Below the pieces are notes generated by a model. The model saw nothing but the letters and a program-made list of their open reading frames with translations, ran no database searches and was not told the origin of the DNA. The position numbers were made by a program, and so were the translations under genes. A stretch of 21,471 nucleotides of DNA from Breoghania sp037026715 (GTDB lineage Bacteria; Pseudomonadota; Alphaproteobacteria; Rhizobiales; Stappiaceae): contig NZ_JBANCG010000018.1 in the NCBI RefSeq assembly GCF_037026715.1, forward strand, positions 1 to 21,471. The letters are read 5' to 3'. Positions 1 to 6,238 of the stretch are shown in pieces (the stretch's first letter is position 1; the number at the start of each line of letters is the position of its first letter).

Positions 1-1
1 C

Positions 2-136
2 GACATGCTGTTCTTGCGGCAGACCCGAAAAGGTGCGGAAGCCATGAAGGGCAGGGTGATCACCGTGTTCCTGACGGCCGCGATGACGGCGTTGATCGCC
101 GCCGTTTGGGCGGGGTTCAAGGGGGCGGTGAAGTAG
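2..136 (+). CDS. C-terminal fragment of a small membrane protein (5' end outside window)
   Basis: The open frame runs in from the window edge and ends at TAG 134-136, giving the last 44 residues of a protein. The visible part starts with a charged stretch (LRQTRKGAEAMKGR) followed by one hydrophobic helix of about 20 residues (VITVFLTAAMTALIAAVWAG) and a short basic tail. This layout suggests a single-pass inner-membrane protein with its tail close to the membrane. Small proteins of this shape occur in phages and integrated elements, which would suit the island context, but I do not recognise a family with certainty. The reading frame is GC-rich, unlike the AT-rich DNA that follows it. Confidence 0.45.
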   Translation, partial: DMLFLRQTRKGAEAMKGRVITVFLTAAMTALIAAVWAGFKGAVK

Positions 137-140
137 GGGG

Positions 141-325
141 CAGGATAAGAGGGCGTAACGCCGCCATATTGAGCTTTGATCTCGTATTTATTGATCTTCA
201 GCTCCGTGATTTAAAACCATATTTCACATACAAGGAATTAATTCAAAAATATCTAGATAAAAATTTATTTATGCTATACGAAACATATTGCAATAATGAA
301 ATGTGAATTGACAAGGGAGGCTTCC
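141..325. other. AT-rich intergenic stretch ahead of the small secreted gene
   Basis: This gap is far more AT-rich than the rest of the window. By hand count, 181-300 has 30 G or C in 120 bases (25 percent). It contains a perfect 10-bp palindrome TATCTAGATA at 250-259. A TTG-initiated frame crosses it (106-306) but has no ribosome site and mixes two base compositions, so I treat it as non-coding. It probably carries the promoter of the gene at 326; I could not assign -35 and -10 boxes confidently. Confidence 0.5.
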
Positions 326-472
326 ATGAAGGCAATTCTCTCTATCGCTGCTTCACTGGCGATAGTTCTTTCTTCAACCTCGTTCTCTTTGGCCCATGGT
401 GGGGGGTGTCGTAAAAGTAGCCCGCCGGGTCAGTGCTGCCATGCAGGCAGCAAGCCTTATCATTGTCACTAG
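326..472 (+). CDS. Small secreted Cys/His-rich protein ending in a YHCH-type motif
   Basis: This 48-residue frame starts at ATG 326, preceded by a good ribosome site (GGGAGG, 315-320). Residues 1 to about 24 form a clear signal peptide (MKAILSIAASLAIVLSSTSF followed by SLA and H). The mature part is only about 25 residues and holds four cysteines and several histidines: GGGCRKSSPPGQCCH and a final PYHCH. Short exported proteins or domains ending in a Tyr/His-Cys-His motif recur in bacteria, sometimes fused to nucleases or peptidases. A metal-binding or disulfide-stabilised periplasmic peptide is the likely form, but its role is unknown. Its 3' end faces the convergent lipoprotein gene 56 bases away. 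The strong ribosome site, signal peptide and patterned residues argue that it is real despite its length. Confidence 0.7.
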   Translation: MKAILSIAASLAIVLSSTSFSLAHGGGCRKSSPPGQCCHAGSKPYHCH

Positions 473-528
473 GGCGGACACAGCCGAGACCGGCTAGGGT
501 TCGTATGGCCTATAATGTTCGGGAAGCC

Positions 529-1164
529 TTATTTTTTGCCCCTCACGCGGGGCGAATTACCGAGGCTTTCCGCGACCTCGCGGACGTTATCGCGCATCGC
601 ATCGTCTGCGGCTGCCGAGATCGCTTTGGCTCCGCCTTCGCATGCGAGACCCGCAGGGCTTTCCGAGCGGCCATCTCCTTCAACGGTGGTTCCAAACACG
701 CGGCCTGCGCGATCATCCACAACCACCGAGGATGCAATTTCGAGTTCGGCCCGCATGGTCGCGGAGAAGAAGCCGGGCAGCACATCTAGACGGCTTCTCA
801 GATCCTCGCCCCGGACAAGGATCATGCCGCGGGCGCCTCTGCTTTTGAGTTGGTCAGCGGGAACCGGACTTTCTACTGGCTCGATCTTCTCGAACACGTT
901 GCCGAGTGTCTGCTGGACCGAGCTGCGATATGCGCTTGCCATATCGACCGGGAAATTGTGAGCGGCGCAGGCGATTCCGCTTACGCGGATTTTCGTGTTG
1001 AAGCGGTCGGCGTCTACGGCGAGAAGCCATTTCCCCGGGATCTTTTCTGAATAGGAAATCGGGACGTTGAAGGCGGGGGAGGAGATCGGTTCAGCGCGAT
1101 AAGCGCAGCCCCCCAGTGTCACAAGCGACAAGACCGATATAATTCGTGCATGTGGGAAATTCAT
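529..1164 (-). CDS. Predicted outer-membrane or periplasmic lipoprotein, function unknown
   Basis: The 211-residue product begins with a basic n-region and hydrophobic core, then a lipobox LGGC with the lipidated cysteine at residue 20, so it should be processed by signal peptidase II. The remainder is a mixed alpha/beta soluble domain with no motif I recognise. The ATG at 1164 is preceded by a G-rich ribosome site (TTGGGGG). The gene is codirectional with the luxR-luxI group upstream, but a 95-base gap separates it from the gene ending at 1260. I cannot assign a function. The lipobox call is direct; surface or periplasmic location is inferred. Confidence 0.75.
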   Translation of the reverse strand: MNFPHARIISVLSLVTLGGCAYRAEPISSPAFNVPISYSEKIPGKWLLAVDADRFNTKIRVSGIACAAHNFPVDMASAYRSSVQQTLGNVFEKIEPVESPVPADQLKSRGARGMILVRGEDLRSRLDVLPGFFSATMRAELEIASSVVVDDRAGRVFGTTVEGDGRSESPAGLACEGGAKAISAAADDAMRDNVREVAESLGNSPRVRGKK

Positions 1165-1259
1165 TTTGCCCCCAACCGTCAGAAATATGCCCCATAGTTA
1201 TCTCCACTGAAAAGCAAATCGATTTCAAGTGATCTCTTTCCTCCCGCACCGGCGGCGGT

Positions 1260-1496
1260 TCAATTTCCACAAACCCGGCGCAGCAAGCCGAGCAAGTTGG
1301 CCCACGGCTCCGCTATCGGAGTTTCTTGACCTTCGGGAGCCTCAAGATATCCATAAGCTTCGAGCATACCGGTAAGGTAGATCGGTTCGGGCTCGGTCAG
1401 CGCGACCAGCTCAGCGATGGGGTCCTCTGCACGCCACCGCGTAAAGGCCTCTTCAATTGCTTCGAGAGAGTGTGTCGGAACGATCGATCTCGGCAT
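1260..1496 (-). CDS. Small acidic protein of unknown function downstream of luxI
   Basis: A 78-residue product starts at ATG 1496 with a GGAGG sequence five bases before it. A start four codons upstream (1508) would place that ribosome site inside the gene, so I prefer the second methionine. The protein begins MPRSIVPTHSLEAIEEAFTR and is acidic and helical, with no signal peptide or membrane segment. It is the next gene after luxI on the same strand, 102 bases away, with a stable hairpin between them. It may belong to the quorum-sensing transcript or be one of its targets. I do not recognise the family. Confidence 0.6.
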   Translation of the reverse strand: MPRSIVPTHSLEAIEEAFTRWRAEDPIAELVALTEPEPIYLTGMLEAYGYLEAPEGQETPIAEPWANLLGLLRRVCGN

Positions 1497-1542
1497 TGCA
1501 TCCTCCATTTGCAGCCAGATCTAGAGGCTAACATGCGCGCCG

Positions 1543-1568
1543 ACCGGCGGGGATAAGTCCCCACCGGT
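1543..1568 (-). terminator. Strong hairpin between luxI and the next gene
   Basis: On the minus strand ACCGGTGGGGA pairs with TCCCCGCCGGT (11 pairs including one T-G wobble) around a CTTA tetraloop. It lies 30 bases past the luxI stop. No T-run follows, so it may be a processing or attenuation element, or a 3'-end stabiliser for luxI mRNA, rather than a full intrinsic terminator. Confidence 0.55.
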
Positions 1569-1598
1569 CTGACACACGCACAAGGGATTTCCGCTCTT

Positions 1599-2252
1599 TC
1601 AGAGCAGCGCGGCAAGAGGATCCGTAGGTGCCGGCTTCTCAAGGACGGAGCCGGAGATTCCGCCCGCCGCGCGGAGGGCGTTGATCATCTCGTCGTCCGT
1701 GGCGAACAGGCCAGCGTAGGCCATGACCTTGCCGAACCGCTGCGGGCGTCCGATCGTCTCTGCCTGGCAGCCGGCCCGACGGAAGATGCGGGCCATCATG
1801 GCATCGTAGACGCTCACGATGTGGGAAAGGCCGATCAGCTTGCCGACTTCGGCCATGCCCAGCAGCAGCTCCGCGGTGAGCTGATTGATCTGGCAGGAAT
1901 TGCGCTCCGCAGCGCAGGCGTATTCGGGATCGACCGAGAACCGGGAGCTTTCCCAGATCAGGCCGCTTGCGACTTCCATACCCGGCTCCAGGAGGTTTGA
2001 GAACACGTCGCGGAGCATGTTGGGACCGGTCGTCGGGAGGAGGCGGACAGAGCCGCGGACATCATCCGTCTCCGGGTCGATCGAAAGGAGGTACAGCGGG
2101 TTGCAGTCGTCGAACTCGTCGATCTCCCATCCGTCATCAAGCTTCACATCCCACCCCAGGCGGTCATGGAAGACCTGCCGCCGAATGGTGTGCATGCGGT
2201 CGATCTCGAAGGAATGGGACGCACGGTCGATACCCTGAATAAGCCTGATCAT
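1599..2252 (-). CDS. luxI: LuxI-family acyl-homoserine-lactone synthase
   Basis: The enzyme makes N-acyl-homoserine lactone signals from S-adenosylmethionine and an acyl donor (usually acyl-ACP) in the cytoplasm. The 217-residue product keeps the family's invariant positions: R25, F28, W34, D45, D48, R70, F84, E101 and R104, seen in RRQVFHDRLGW, EIDEFDD, GSVRLLPTTGP and WESSRFSV. I chose ATG 2252 because GGAGGCGAC lies just upstream and the Met-Ile-Arg start matches family length. The open frame extends 33 codons further upstream but that part is not LuxI-like. The cognate luxR-type gene lies upstream on the same strand, 105 bases away. The signal's acyl chain cannot be read from sequence. 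The specific ortholog name is unknown, so luxI is a family label. Confidence 0.97.
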   Translation of the reverse strand: MIRLIQGIDRASHSFEIDRMHTIRRQVFHDRLGWDVKLDDGWEIDEFDDCNPLYLLSIDPETDDVRGSVRLLPTTGPNMLRDVFSNLLEPGMEVASGLIWESSRFSVDPEYACAAERNSCQINQLTAELLLGMAEVGKLIGLSHIVSVYDAMMARIFRRAGCQAETIGRPQRFGKVMAYAGLFATDDEMINALRAAGGISGSVLEKPAPTDPLAALL

Positions 2253-2315
2253 TGTCGCCTCCGTTGCAGGTGTGTTTTGGTGAGGCGACTGTTCCGCATT
2301 TTTCACGAGTACGTA

Positions 2316-2326
2316 ATCCGGCGGAT
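2316..2326. promoter_or_regulatory. Short dyad in the luxR-luxI gap, candidate operator
   Basis: ATCCG-G-CGGAT is a perfect 5-bp inverted repeat with a one-base centre, 64 bases upstream of the luxI start. It is shorter than a typical 18-20 bp lux box, so it is only a weak candidate for LuxR-type control of luxI. Confidence 0.25.
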
Positions 2327-2357
2327 ATGACGGGGTGGAGGATGTAAGCAATGCCCT

Positions 2358-3089
2358 CTATCCTGGAAGGTTTATTATGTTCGAAGCGACGGCGCGCGCG
2401 ACCGCGTGGGTGATGTTGATCGCGTTTAGTTTGTGCCGGGCCGTATCCAGGTAAAAACGGACGGTGCGCTCCGATATGCTCAAGATAGTTGCTATATCAA
2501 TATAGGTCTTCCCCTCGGCAGCCCATTTCAGGCACTCCGATTCTCGTGGCGAGAGCCGCACGCCCTCCAGGCGGACCTTTTCTGTCCGTATGACCATCTC
2601 GTGCACAAAATGCGCAATCGTCTGAAAGTCGCGCATGTAGTGGGATTTGATGCCCGCCCATTCGTGATCGGTCGCATCGGAGGTGATTGAAAACATGGCT
2701 GCCTCGCCTCCTGCGCCCCGGATCGGGAAGGTCATACCCTTCTGCCCGACGCCGAAGTCCACCGCTTCTCCAAAAAACTTCTTCAAGTCTTTGCGTTTGC
2801 GATCGAATCCGCCCCAATCCGTTGGGAGCATACGCTGAAGCCCCGCGGGCAAGACCGGGTCAATTCTGACAAAGTCCTGGTCACGGTAGTGTTCGATCCA
2901 ATCGGCTGAATAGGTTGTCGCGATGTACGGATCGCGCCTGGTGAGTTCCGGCAGGCGGGCGGCAAAATAGACGGCATGTTGCAGTCCATAGAGGTCAGCT
3001 ATCCGCCGTAGCATGAGCTTGCCGTCGCGCCGGCTGTTTACTTTCTCAAAATCTTCAATGATTTGCGCAAATGCGGTATCGATTTTCAT
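2358..3089 (-). CDS. luxR: LuxR-family quorum-sensing transcriptional regulator
   Basis: This cytoplasmic DNA-binding regulator should sense the lactone made by the adjacent LuxI. The 243-residue product has an N-terminal autoinducer-binding domain (about 20-165) carrying the conserved W64, Y68, D77, P78 and W92 plus a glycine at 113 or 115. It also has a C-terminal LuxR helix-turn-helix (about 176-240) with the conserved E183, L187 and G193 in LSPRESECLKWAAEGKT. All ligand-contact positions are present, so it is not an obvious ligand-blind orphan. I chose ATG 3089 because GGGGGCTCT lies just upstream; an alternative ATG 22 codons earlier would overlap the gene before it. A near-perfect dyad sits 10-27 bases before the start. 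luxR is a family label, not an ortholog claim. Confidence 0.97.
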   Translation of the reverse strand: MKIDTAFAQIIEDFEKVNSRRDGKLMLRRIADLYGLQHAVYFAARLPELTRRDPYIATTYSADWIEHYRDQDFVRIDPVLPAGLQRMLPTDWGGFDRKRKDLKKFFGEAVDFGVGQKGMTFPIRGAGGEAAMFSITSDATDHEWAGIKSHYMRDFQTIAHFVHEMVIRTEKVRLEGVRLSPRESECLKWAAEGKTYIDIATILSISERTVRFYLDTARHKLNAINITHAVARAVASNIINLPG

Positions 3090-3098
3090 AGAGCCCCC

Positions 3099-3116
3099 AC
3101 ACATAATTTGATGTGT
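3099..3116. promoter_or_regulatory. 18-bp dyad just upstream of luxR, lux-box-like operator candidate
   Basis: ACACATAATTTGATGTGT has perfect 6-bp arms and lies immediately upstream of the luxR ribosome site. Its size and symmetry match the 18-20 bp operators bound by LuxR-type dimers. Binding there would most likely autoregulate luxR. No experimental support can be drawn from sequence. Confidence 0.45.
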
Positions 3117-3138
3117 CAATGCTCTATTTATCATGACG

Positions 3139-3330
3139 TTAGGTAATTTCCGCAAGCGGCACGTTTTTCTGCTTCTCGATGTCCTTCGTCAGGGCATCAA
3201 GAACGGGCAGAAGCAAGTCCGCATAGGGGCGCTCCAGCTTCGACAACTCCTCTGCGCAAAAGAGGAGCGTTCCCCGAACATAATCAAGGCCGGCGACATC
3301 GCTGGTGTGGGAATTGGTTCCTTTGGTCAT
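3139..3330 (-). CDS. 63-residue protein of unknown function upstream of luxR
   Basis: ATG 3330 is preceded by an excellent ribosome site (GAGGAGGAAGAG); the open frame continues 36 codons upstream but without such a site. The 63-residue product starts MTKGTNSHTSDVAG and continues as a helical, acidic polypeptide with one cysteine, no signal peptide and no membrane segment. It ends 49 bases before the luxR start on the same strand, so the three genes 3330-1599 may form one transcript. I do not recognise the family. Its placement suggests a regulatory or accessory role in quorum sensing, but that is inference only. Confidence 0.65.
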   Translation of the reverse strand: MTKGTNSHTSDVAGLDYVRGTLLFCAEELSKLERPYADLLLPVLDALTKDIEKQKNVPLAEIT

Positions 3331-3394
3331 CTCTTCCTCCTCATTGGGAGAAGGGAGCGTTAACCAAAATACGTTGCCCGCCCACTCGTCGGGA

Positions 3395-3420
3395 CCGACA
3401 GGTCTGCAACGCCCTGTCGG
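3395..3420. other. 8-bp-stem hairpin between integrase and the 63-residue gene
   Basis: CCGACAGG and CCTGTCGG form a perfect stem around a 10-base loop. It lies after the integrase's original stop codon and before the small gene's start, on the shared strand. It has no T-run, so it could be an integrase 3' hairpin or an operator for the downstream genes. Confidence 0.4.
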
Positions 3421-3456
3421 ATTTGACGGGGAGGGCATGAATGTGGTGCCGGCCCA

Positions 3457-4641
3457 TCAGGCTTCATGCCGCAATGCGTCAACGCGCTCCGCCCACCATT
3501 CCATCATCTGGACCCGTTCGTCCCAATATTCGGCCCGGTGATAGGCGCGGCGGACCTTGTTCGCCTCCTGGTGGGCCATCTCGCGCTCGATCGCGTCAGG
3601 CGACTATTGTCCGTCCTCATTGATCAATGAAGAGGCGGTCGACCGGAAACCATGCGAGGTCATCTCAGCCTTGGTGAAGCCGAGACGGCGCAAAGCTGCG
3701 TTCAGCGTGTTTTCCGACATCGGGCGAGTTGGCGATCGTAGGCCTGGGAAAACGAGCCCGGCCCCCGAGGAGATCTCCAGAAGCTCCTCCAGAAGGTCAA
3801 GGGCAGGGCGGGCGAGGTGTCGCTTGTGCTCTCGCCCCATTTTCATGCGCTCGGCCGGAATGGTCCATGTGGCGCGGTCGAGATCGAACTCACTCCATCG
3901 AGCAGCGCGAATCTCTCCCGGGCGAGGGAACAGATAGGCCATGAGAAGCAAGGCTACGCGTGTCCCCGGCTGACCCTCGTAGCCGTCAACCGCACGAATC
4001 ACACCGGCGAAGTCCTTCCAGGTCGTCGCCGCCGCGAAGTGCTTTTCCTTCGGGGCGGTTAGCGCCCCGCGCAGAGCTTGCGTCGGATCTGTTTCAACGA
4101 TCTGCGAGGCGATTGCATACCGAAAGACTTCACCGATCAGCGAACGCAGGCGGGACGCTGTCTCAAAGTGCCCTTTCGCTTCTTCCTTTCGGCAGACCTC
4201 CAGAATCTCGCCCGCGGTGATCGAGGCGAGCTCACGGTCTTTCAAGGCGCCATTGGCAACGCGTAGCAGCCACTCCTTGCGTTCGAGCGTGCTCGCTTTG
4301 CGTCCTTCGCGCCGGTGTTTTTCGATGAGCTCCGCGGCGACCGCTCCGAATGTTGGTGCGGTCGGTGTTGGTATCGCTGCCTGTCGCCGGGCGCTAATGG
4401 GATCGATACCATCACGGATGGACTGCTTCGCGTCGTCCCTGGCGGATCTGGCTTGAGCGAGCGAGACAGCAGGGTAGGGGCCGATTGCGAACAGCTTCTG
4501 TTTCCCGTCCATGCGATAGGCTAGGCGCCATAGCTTGGAACCGTTGGGCATAATCCAGAGCTGGAGCCCGCCGCCGTCAGACAGCTTTTTGATTTTCTCG
4601 CCCGCAGCCGCTGCTTTGCAGGCCCGATCTGATAGCGCCAT
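3457..4641 (-). pseudogene. P4-type tyrosine integrase disrupted by an in-frame amber codon
   Basis: Site-specific recombinase of the family that integrates islands at tRNA genes. The N-terminal DUF4102-type arm-binding domain (about 1-90, with KQKLFAIGPYPAVSLAQARS), the core-binding region (about 98-185) and the catalytic domain are visible. Catalytic R245 (RPGEIR), H330 and R333 (SHGFRS) are present. The frame is then interrupted by TAG at 3604-3606, where relatives usually have tryptophan (TGG). Past it the same frame continues with SPDAIEREMAHQEANKVRRA, then YHRAEYWDER, to a natural TGA at 3457-3459. The second catalytic histidine (H357) and nucleophile tyrosine (Y367) lie beyond the stop, so the 345-residue product should be inactive. 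Restored length would be about 394, normal for the family. It starts 166 bases from the tRNA-Asn 3' end. Amber suppression or a sequencing error are alternatives. Confidence 0.93.
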
Positions 4642-4654
4642 GCTATCCCCCTGA

Positions 4655-4697
4655 TACCAACAGGGGCGTTGGTGCTACCAACAAAAATACCAACGCC
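4655..4697. repeat. TACCAAC repeats and 9-bp inverted repeat between integrase and tRNA-Asn
   Basis: Three direct copies of TACCAAC begin at 4655, 4676 and 4688. An inverted copy gives a perfect 9-bp stem, GGCGTTGGT (4665-4673) with ACCAACGCC (4689-4697). The position, just upstream of the integrase start and beside the attachment site, fits integrase arm-type binding sites or an operator of the integrase promoter. Confidence 0.5.
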
Positions 4698-4807
4698 TTG
4701 CGGTGGTACACAGTGCCTCGCGGGGACATTGAGTGACAAGGCCACAGCGCTAACATCGCGATTTTACTCACGATTTCCACGGCACGTAATAGGGGGAAAA
4801 GAGGTGA

Positions 4808-4882
4808 TGGCTCCCCGGGCCGGATTCGAACCAGCGACCAAGCGATTAACAGTCGCTTGCTCTACCACTGAGCTACCGGGGA
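4808..4882 (-). tRNA. tRNA-Asn (anticodon GTT)
   Basis: The minus strand reads TCCCCGG, D arm, anticodon loop CTGTTAA (GTT), a T arm with GGTTCGAATCC, then CCGGGGA, discriminator G and an encoded CCA. All four stems pair. Length is 75 with CCA. Its 3' end points at the integrase and the island, the standard arrangement for an integration target. I see no second copy of its 3' end within 1-4807, so the other attachment site should lie beyond the left edge. Confidence 0.97.
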
Positions 4883-4919
4883 GCAGGTCGGCCGCGTCAG
4901 TGGCGCGGCGACGGGTGTG

Positions 4920-4948
4920 GCTATATCAACGCCAAATGCGCTTGCCAA
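4920..4948 (-). promoter_or_regulatory. Probable sigma-70-type promoter of tRNA-Asn
   Basis: On the minus strand TTGGCA (4948-4943) and TATAGC (4925-4920) are separated by exactly 17 bases. The predicted transcription start is about 30 bases upstream of the tRNA 5' end. Confidence 0.6.
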
Positions 4949-5119
4949 GTCCCGACGGGCAAAAAATGTGGATGAATGTAAATCTTCTGGATGCAGGGCC
5001 GACCGTGAGAGCCCGGAAACTCAAGGCGTTTGCGGGTTTTCCGGCTTTGCGATGGAAGCTTTCCATAAGAAGCCTTCAGGCGCCTTGAGGGCGGACATGC
5101 AAGAGGCTACAACATTGCG

Positions 5120-5338
5120 GTCGGTTCCCCGCCGGGCAAAGCCCAAGGGGATCAAATGGGAATGCGGTGAGACTGGACCCAAACAGGGCTTCGAAACCGC
5201 AGCTGCCCCCGCAACTGTGAGCGGTGAGCATCCCCGCACTTAGCCACTGGAGCGGTCCGGCCGAAAATAGATTCGGCAAGTCCATATCCGGGAAGGCGCG
5301 GAAGATGCCGTGACCCGCAAGCCAGGAGACCAGCCGAC
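5120..5338 (+). promoter_or_regulatory. Cobalamin riboswitch
   Basis: This RNA element binds adenosylcobalamin and lowers expression of the genes after it. The conserved blocks are all visible in order: AAATGGGAA near 5154, GCTGCCCCCGCAACTGTGAG with GCGG from 5202, GCCACTG at 5243-5249, CCGGGAAGGCG near 5288, and the B12 box AAGCCAGGAGACCAGCC at 5319-5335. The outer helix can be formed by GTCGG at 5120-5124 with CCGAC at 5334-5338. It lies on the plus strand ahead of cobP-cobW-cobN-cobO. The expression platform is not obvious. A short hairpin (CCGTC 5362-5366, GACGG 5372-5376) follows directly, just before a ribosome site, which fits control of translation, but a Rho-dependent mechanism is also possible. 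Confidence 0.95.
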
Positions 5339-5701
5339 ACACGAGGAAGTTCCGCCAAATGCCGTCGGGTGGACGGTGAGGGAGAGGCCTAATGATTCAA
5401 TCCGGTTTTACCGGCGCGTTCCATCCGCGCTCGACAAGGGCACAGCTTCGCGCGCTGGCGGCAAGCGCTACCGGTCCGTCCGGGGGCTGACTGCGCCGTT
5501 TTGGCCCGTTGGACGGAAAAGCTCCACACGGCCGGCTGTCCGTTATGTGCGGCAATTGTTTGCTTGGTCAGGCCCTTGGCGCAGACGCCGGTTTTATCGC
5601 CCGCACTTCCTCCGATCCTTTCCGGTCTTTCCTTTTGATGTTGGCTCCGATCAATGACGGATCGGCTGCCAAATCCGGTTCTCGCGGCAAAGGTAGCGAA
5701 A
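5339..5701 (+). other. Leader between cobalamin riboswitch and cobP
   Basis: About 360 bases separate the aptamer from the chosen cobP start. It holds the hairpin at 5362-5376, a short candidate ORF at 5392-5490, an inverted pair CCGTCC/GGACGG spanning about 5475-5517, and a hairpin CCGATC/GATCGG (5647-5665) whose loop contains the alternative upstream ATG at 5654. A longer frame from 5509 overlaps cobP but shows no convincing protein signal. No clear intrinsic terminator was seen. Confidence 0.5.
5392..5490 (+). CDS. Candidate 32-codon ORF directly after the cobalamin riboswitch
   Basis: ATG 5392 is preceded by a purine-rich ribosome site (GAGGGAGAGG, ending four bases before the start). 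The frame reads MIQSGFTGAFHPRSTRAQLR and on to TGA 5488-5490. It is basic, with no membrane segment or known motif. The hairpin CCGTC/GACGG lies just in front of the ribosome site, so ligand-dependent folding could reach it. It may be a leader peptide or a chance frame. No homology is claimed. Confidence 0.3.
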   Translation: MIQSGFTGAFHPRSTRAQLRALAASATGPSGG

Positions 5702-6238
5702 ATGATAGAAACGACGCTGGTTCTGGGCGGAGCGAGATCGGGCAAGAGCCTGCACGCGGAGGCGCTTGTCGAGGCTTCGGGGCTCGAAAAGATTTATGTC
5801 GCAACAGGGCGCGCCGGCGACGGGGAAATGACGGAACGCATTGCCCTGCATAGAGAAAGGCGCGGCACGGATTGGCAGACGATCGAGGAGCCGCTCGACC
5901 TTGCCGGCATACTCGCCGGCGAGGCGCGGAAAGGTCGGGTGCTTCTCGTCGACTGCCTGACGCTGTGGCTCACGAACGTGATGCTTGAGGAACGGGATGT
6001 CGAGGCCGAGACCGTCGCTCTGGCAAGGTCGATCGAGAGCCTCGCGGGGCCGGTTGTATTCGTGTCGAACGAAGTCGGTCTCGGGCTTGTGCCCGAAACC
6101 CCGCTCGGCCGCGAATTCCGCGACTGGCAGGGGCGGCTCAACCAGACGGTGGCCCGATCCGCTCCCCACGTGATCTTTGTCGCGGCCGGATTGCCGCTGA
6201 CGCTGAAGGACAACCGGAACCAAGGAGGCGTGGCATGA
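5702..6238 (+). CDS. cobP: Bifunctional adenosylcobinamide kinase / adenosylcobinamide-phosphate guanylyltransferase
   Basis: CobP phosphorylates adenosylcobinamide and then transfers GMP from GTP to give adenosyl-GDP-cobinamide, the activated intermediate for nucleotide-loop attachment. The 178-residue product has the P-loop GGARSGKS at 9-16, the family histidine at 50 (in ALHRERRGTDW; the equivalent residue in CobU carries the GMP), the DCLTLWLTN block at 84-92 and the conserved SNEVGLGLVP and RLNQTVA segments. I prefer ATG 5702 because it starts right before the first beta strand (MIETTLVLGGARSGKS) as in relatives. The ATG at 5654 adds 16 unrelated residues and lies in a hairpin loop. It is the first large gene of the riboswitch-led operon and overlaps cobW by four bases. 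Confidence 0.95.
   Translation: MIETTLVLGGARSGKSLHAEALVEASGLEKIYVATGRAGDGEMTERIALHRERRGTDWQTIEEPLDLAGILAGEARKGRVLLVDCLTLWLTNVMLEERDVEAETVALARSIESLAGPVVFVSNEVGLGLVPETPLGREFRDWQGRLNQTVARSAPHVIFVAAGLPLTLKDNRNQGGVA

Noticed and set aside
106..306. 66-codon open frame across the AT-rich patch
   Set aside because: It starts at TTG inside another frame, lacks a ribosome site, and changes from GC-rich to very AT-rich composition midway.
4669..5088. 139-codon frame over the tRNA-Asn gene
   Set aside because: Its apparent protein (RAGFEPATKRLT) is a well-known artefact of translating tRNA sequence.
5310..5657. 115-codon frame starting inside the riboswitch
   Set aside because: It begins within the conserved aptamer and has no protein features; the RNA element explains the sequence.
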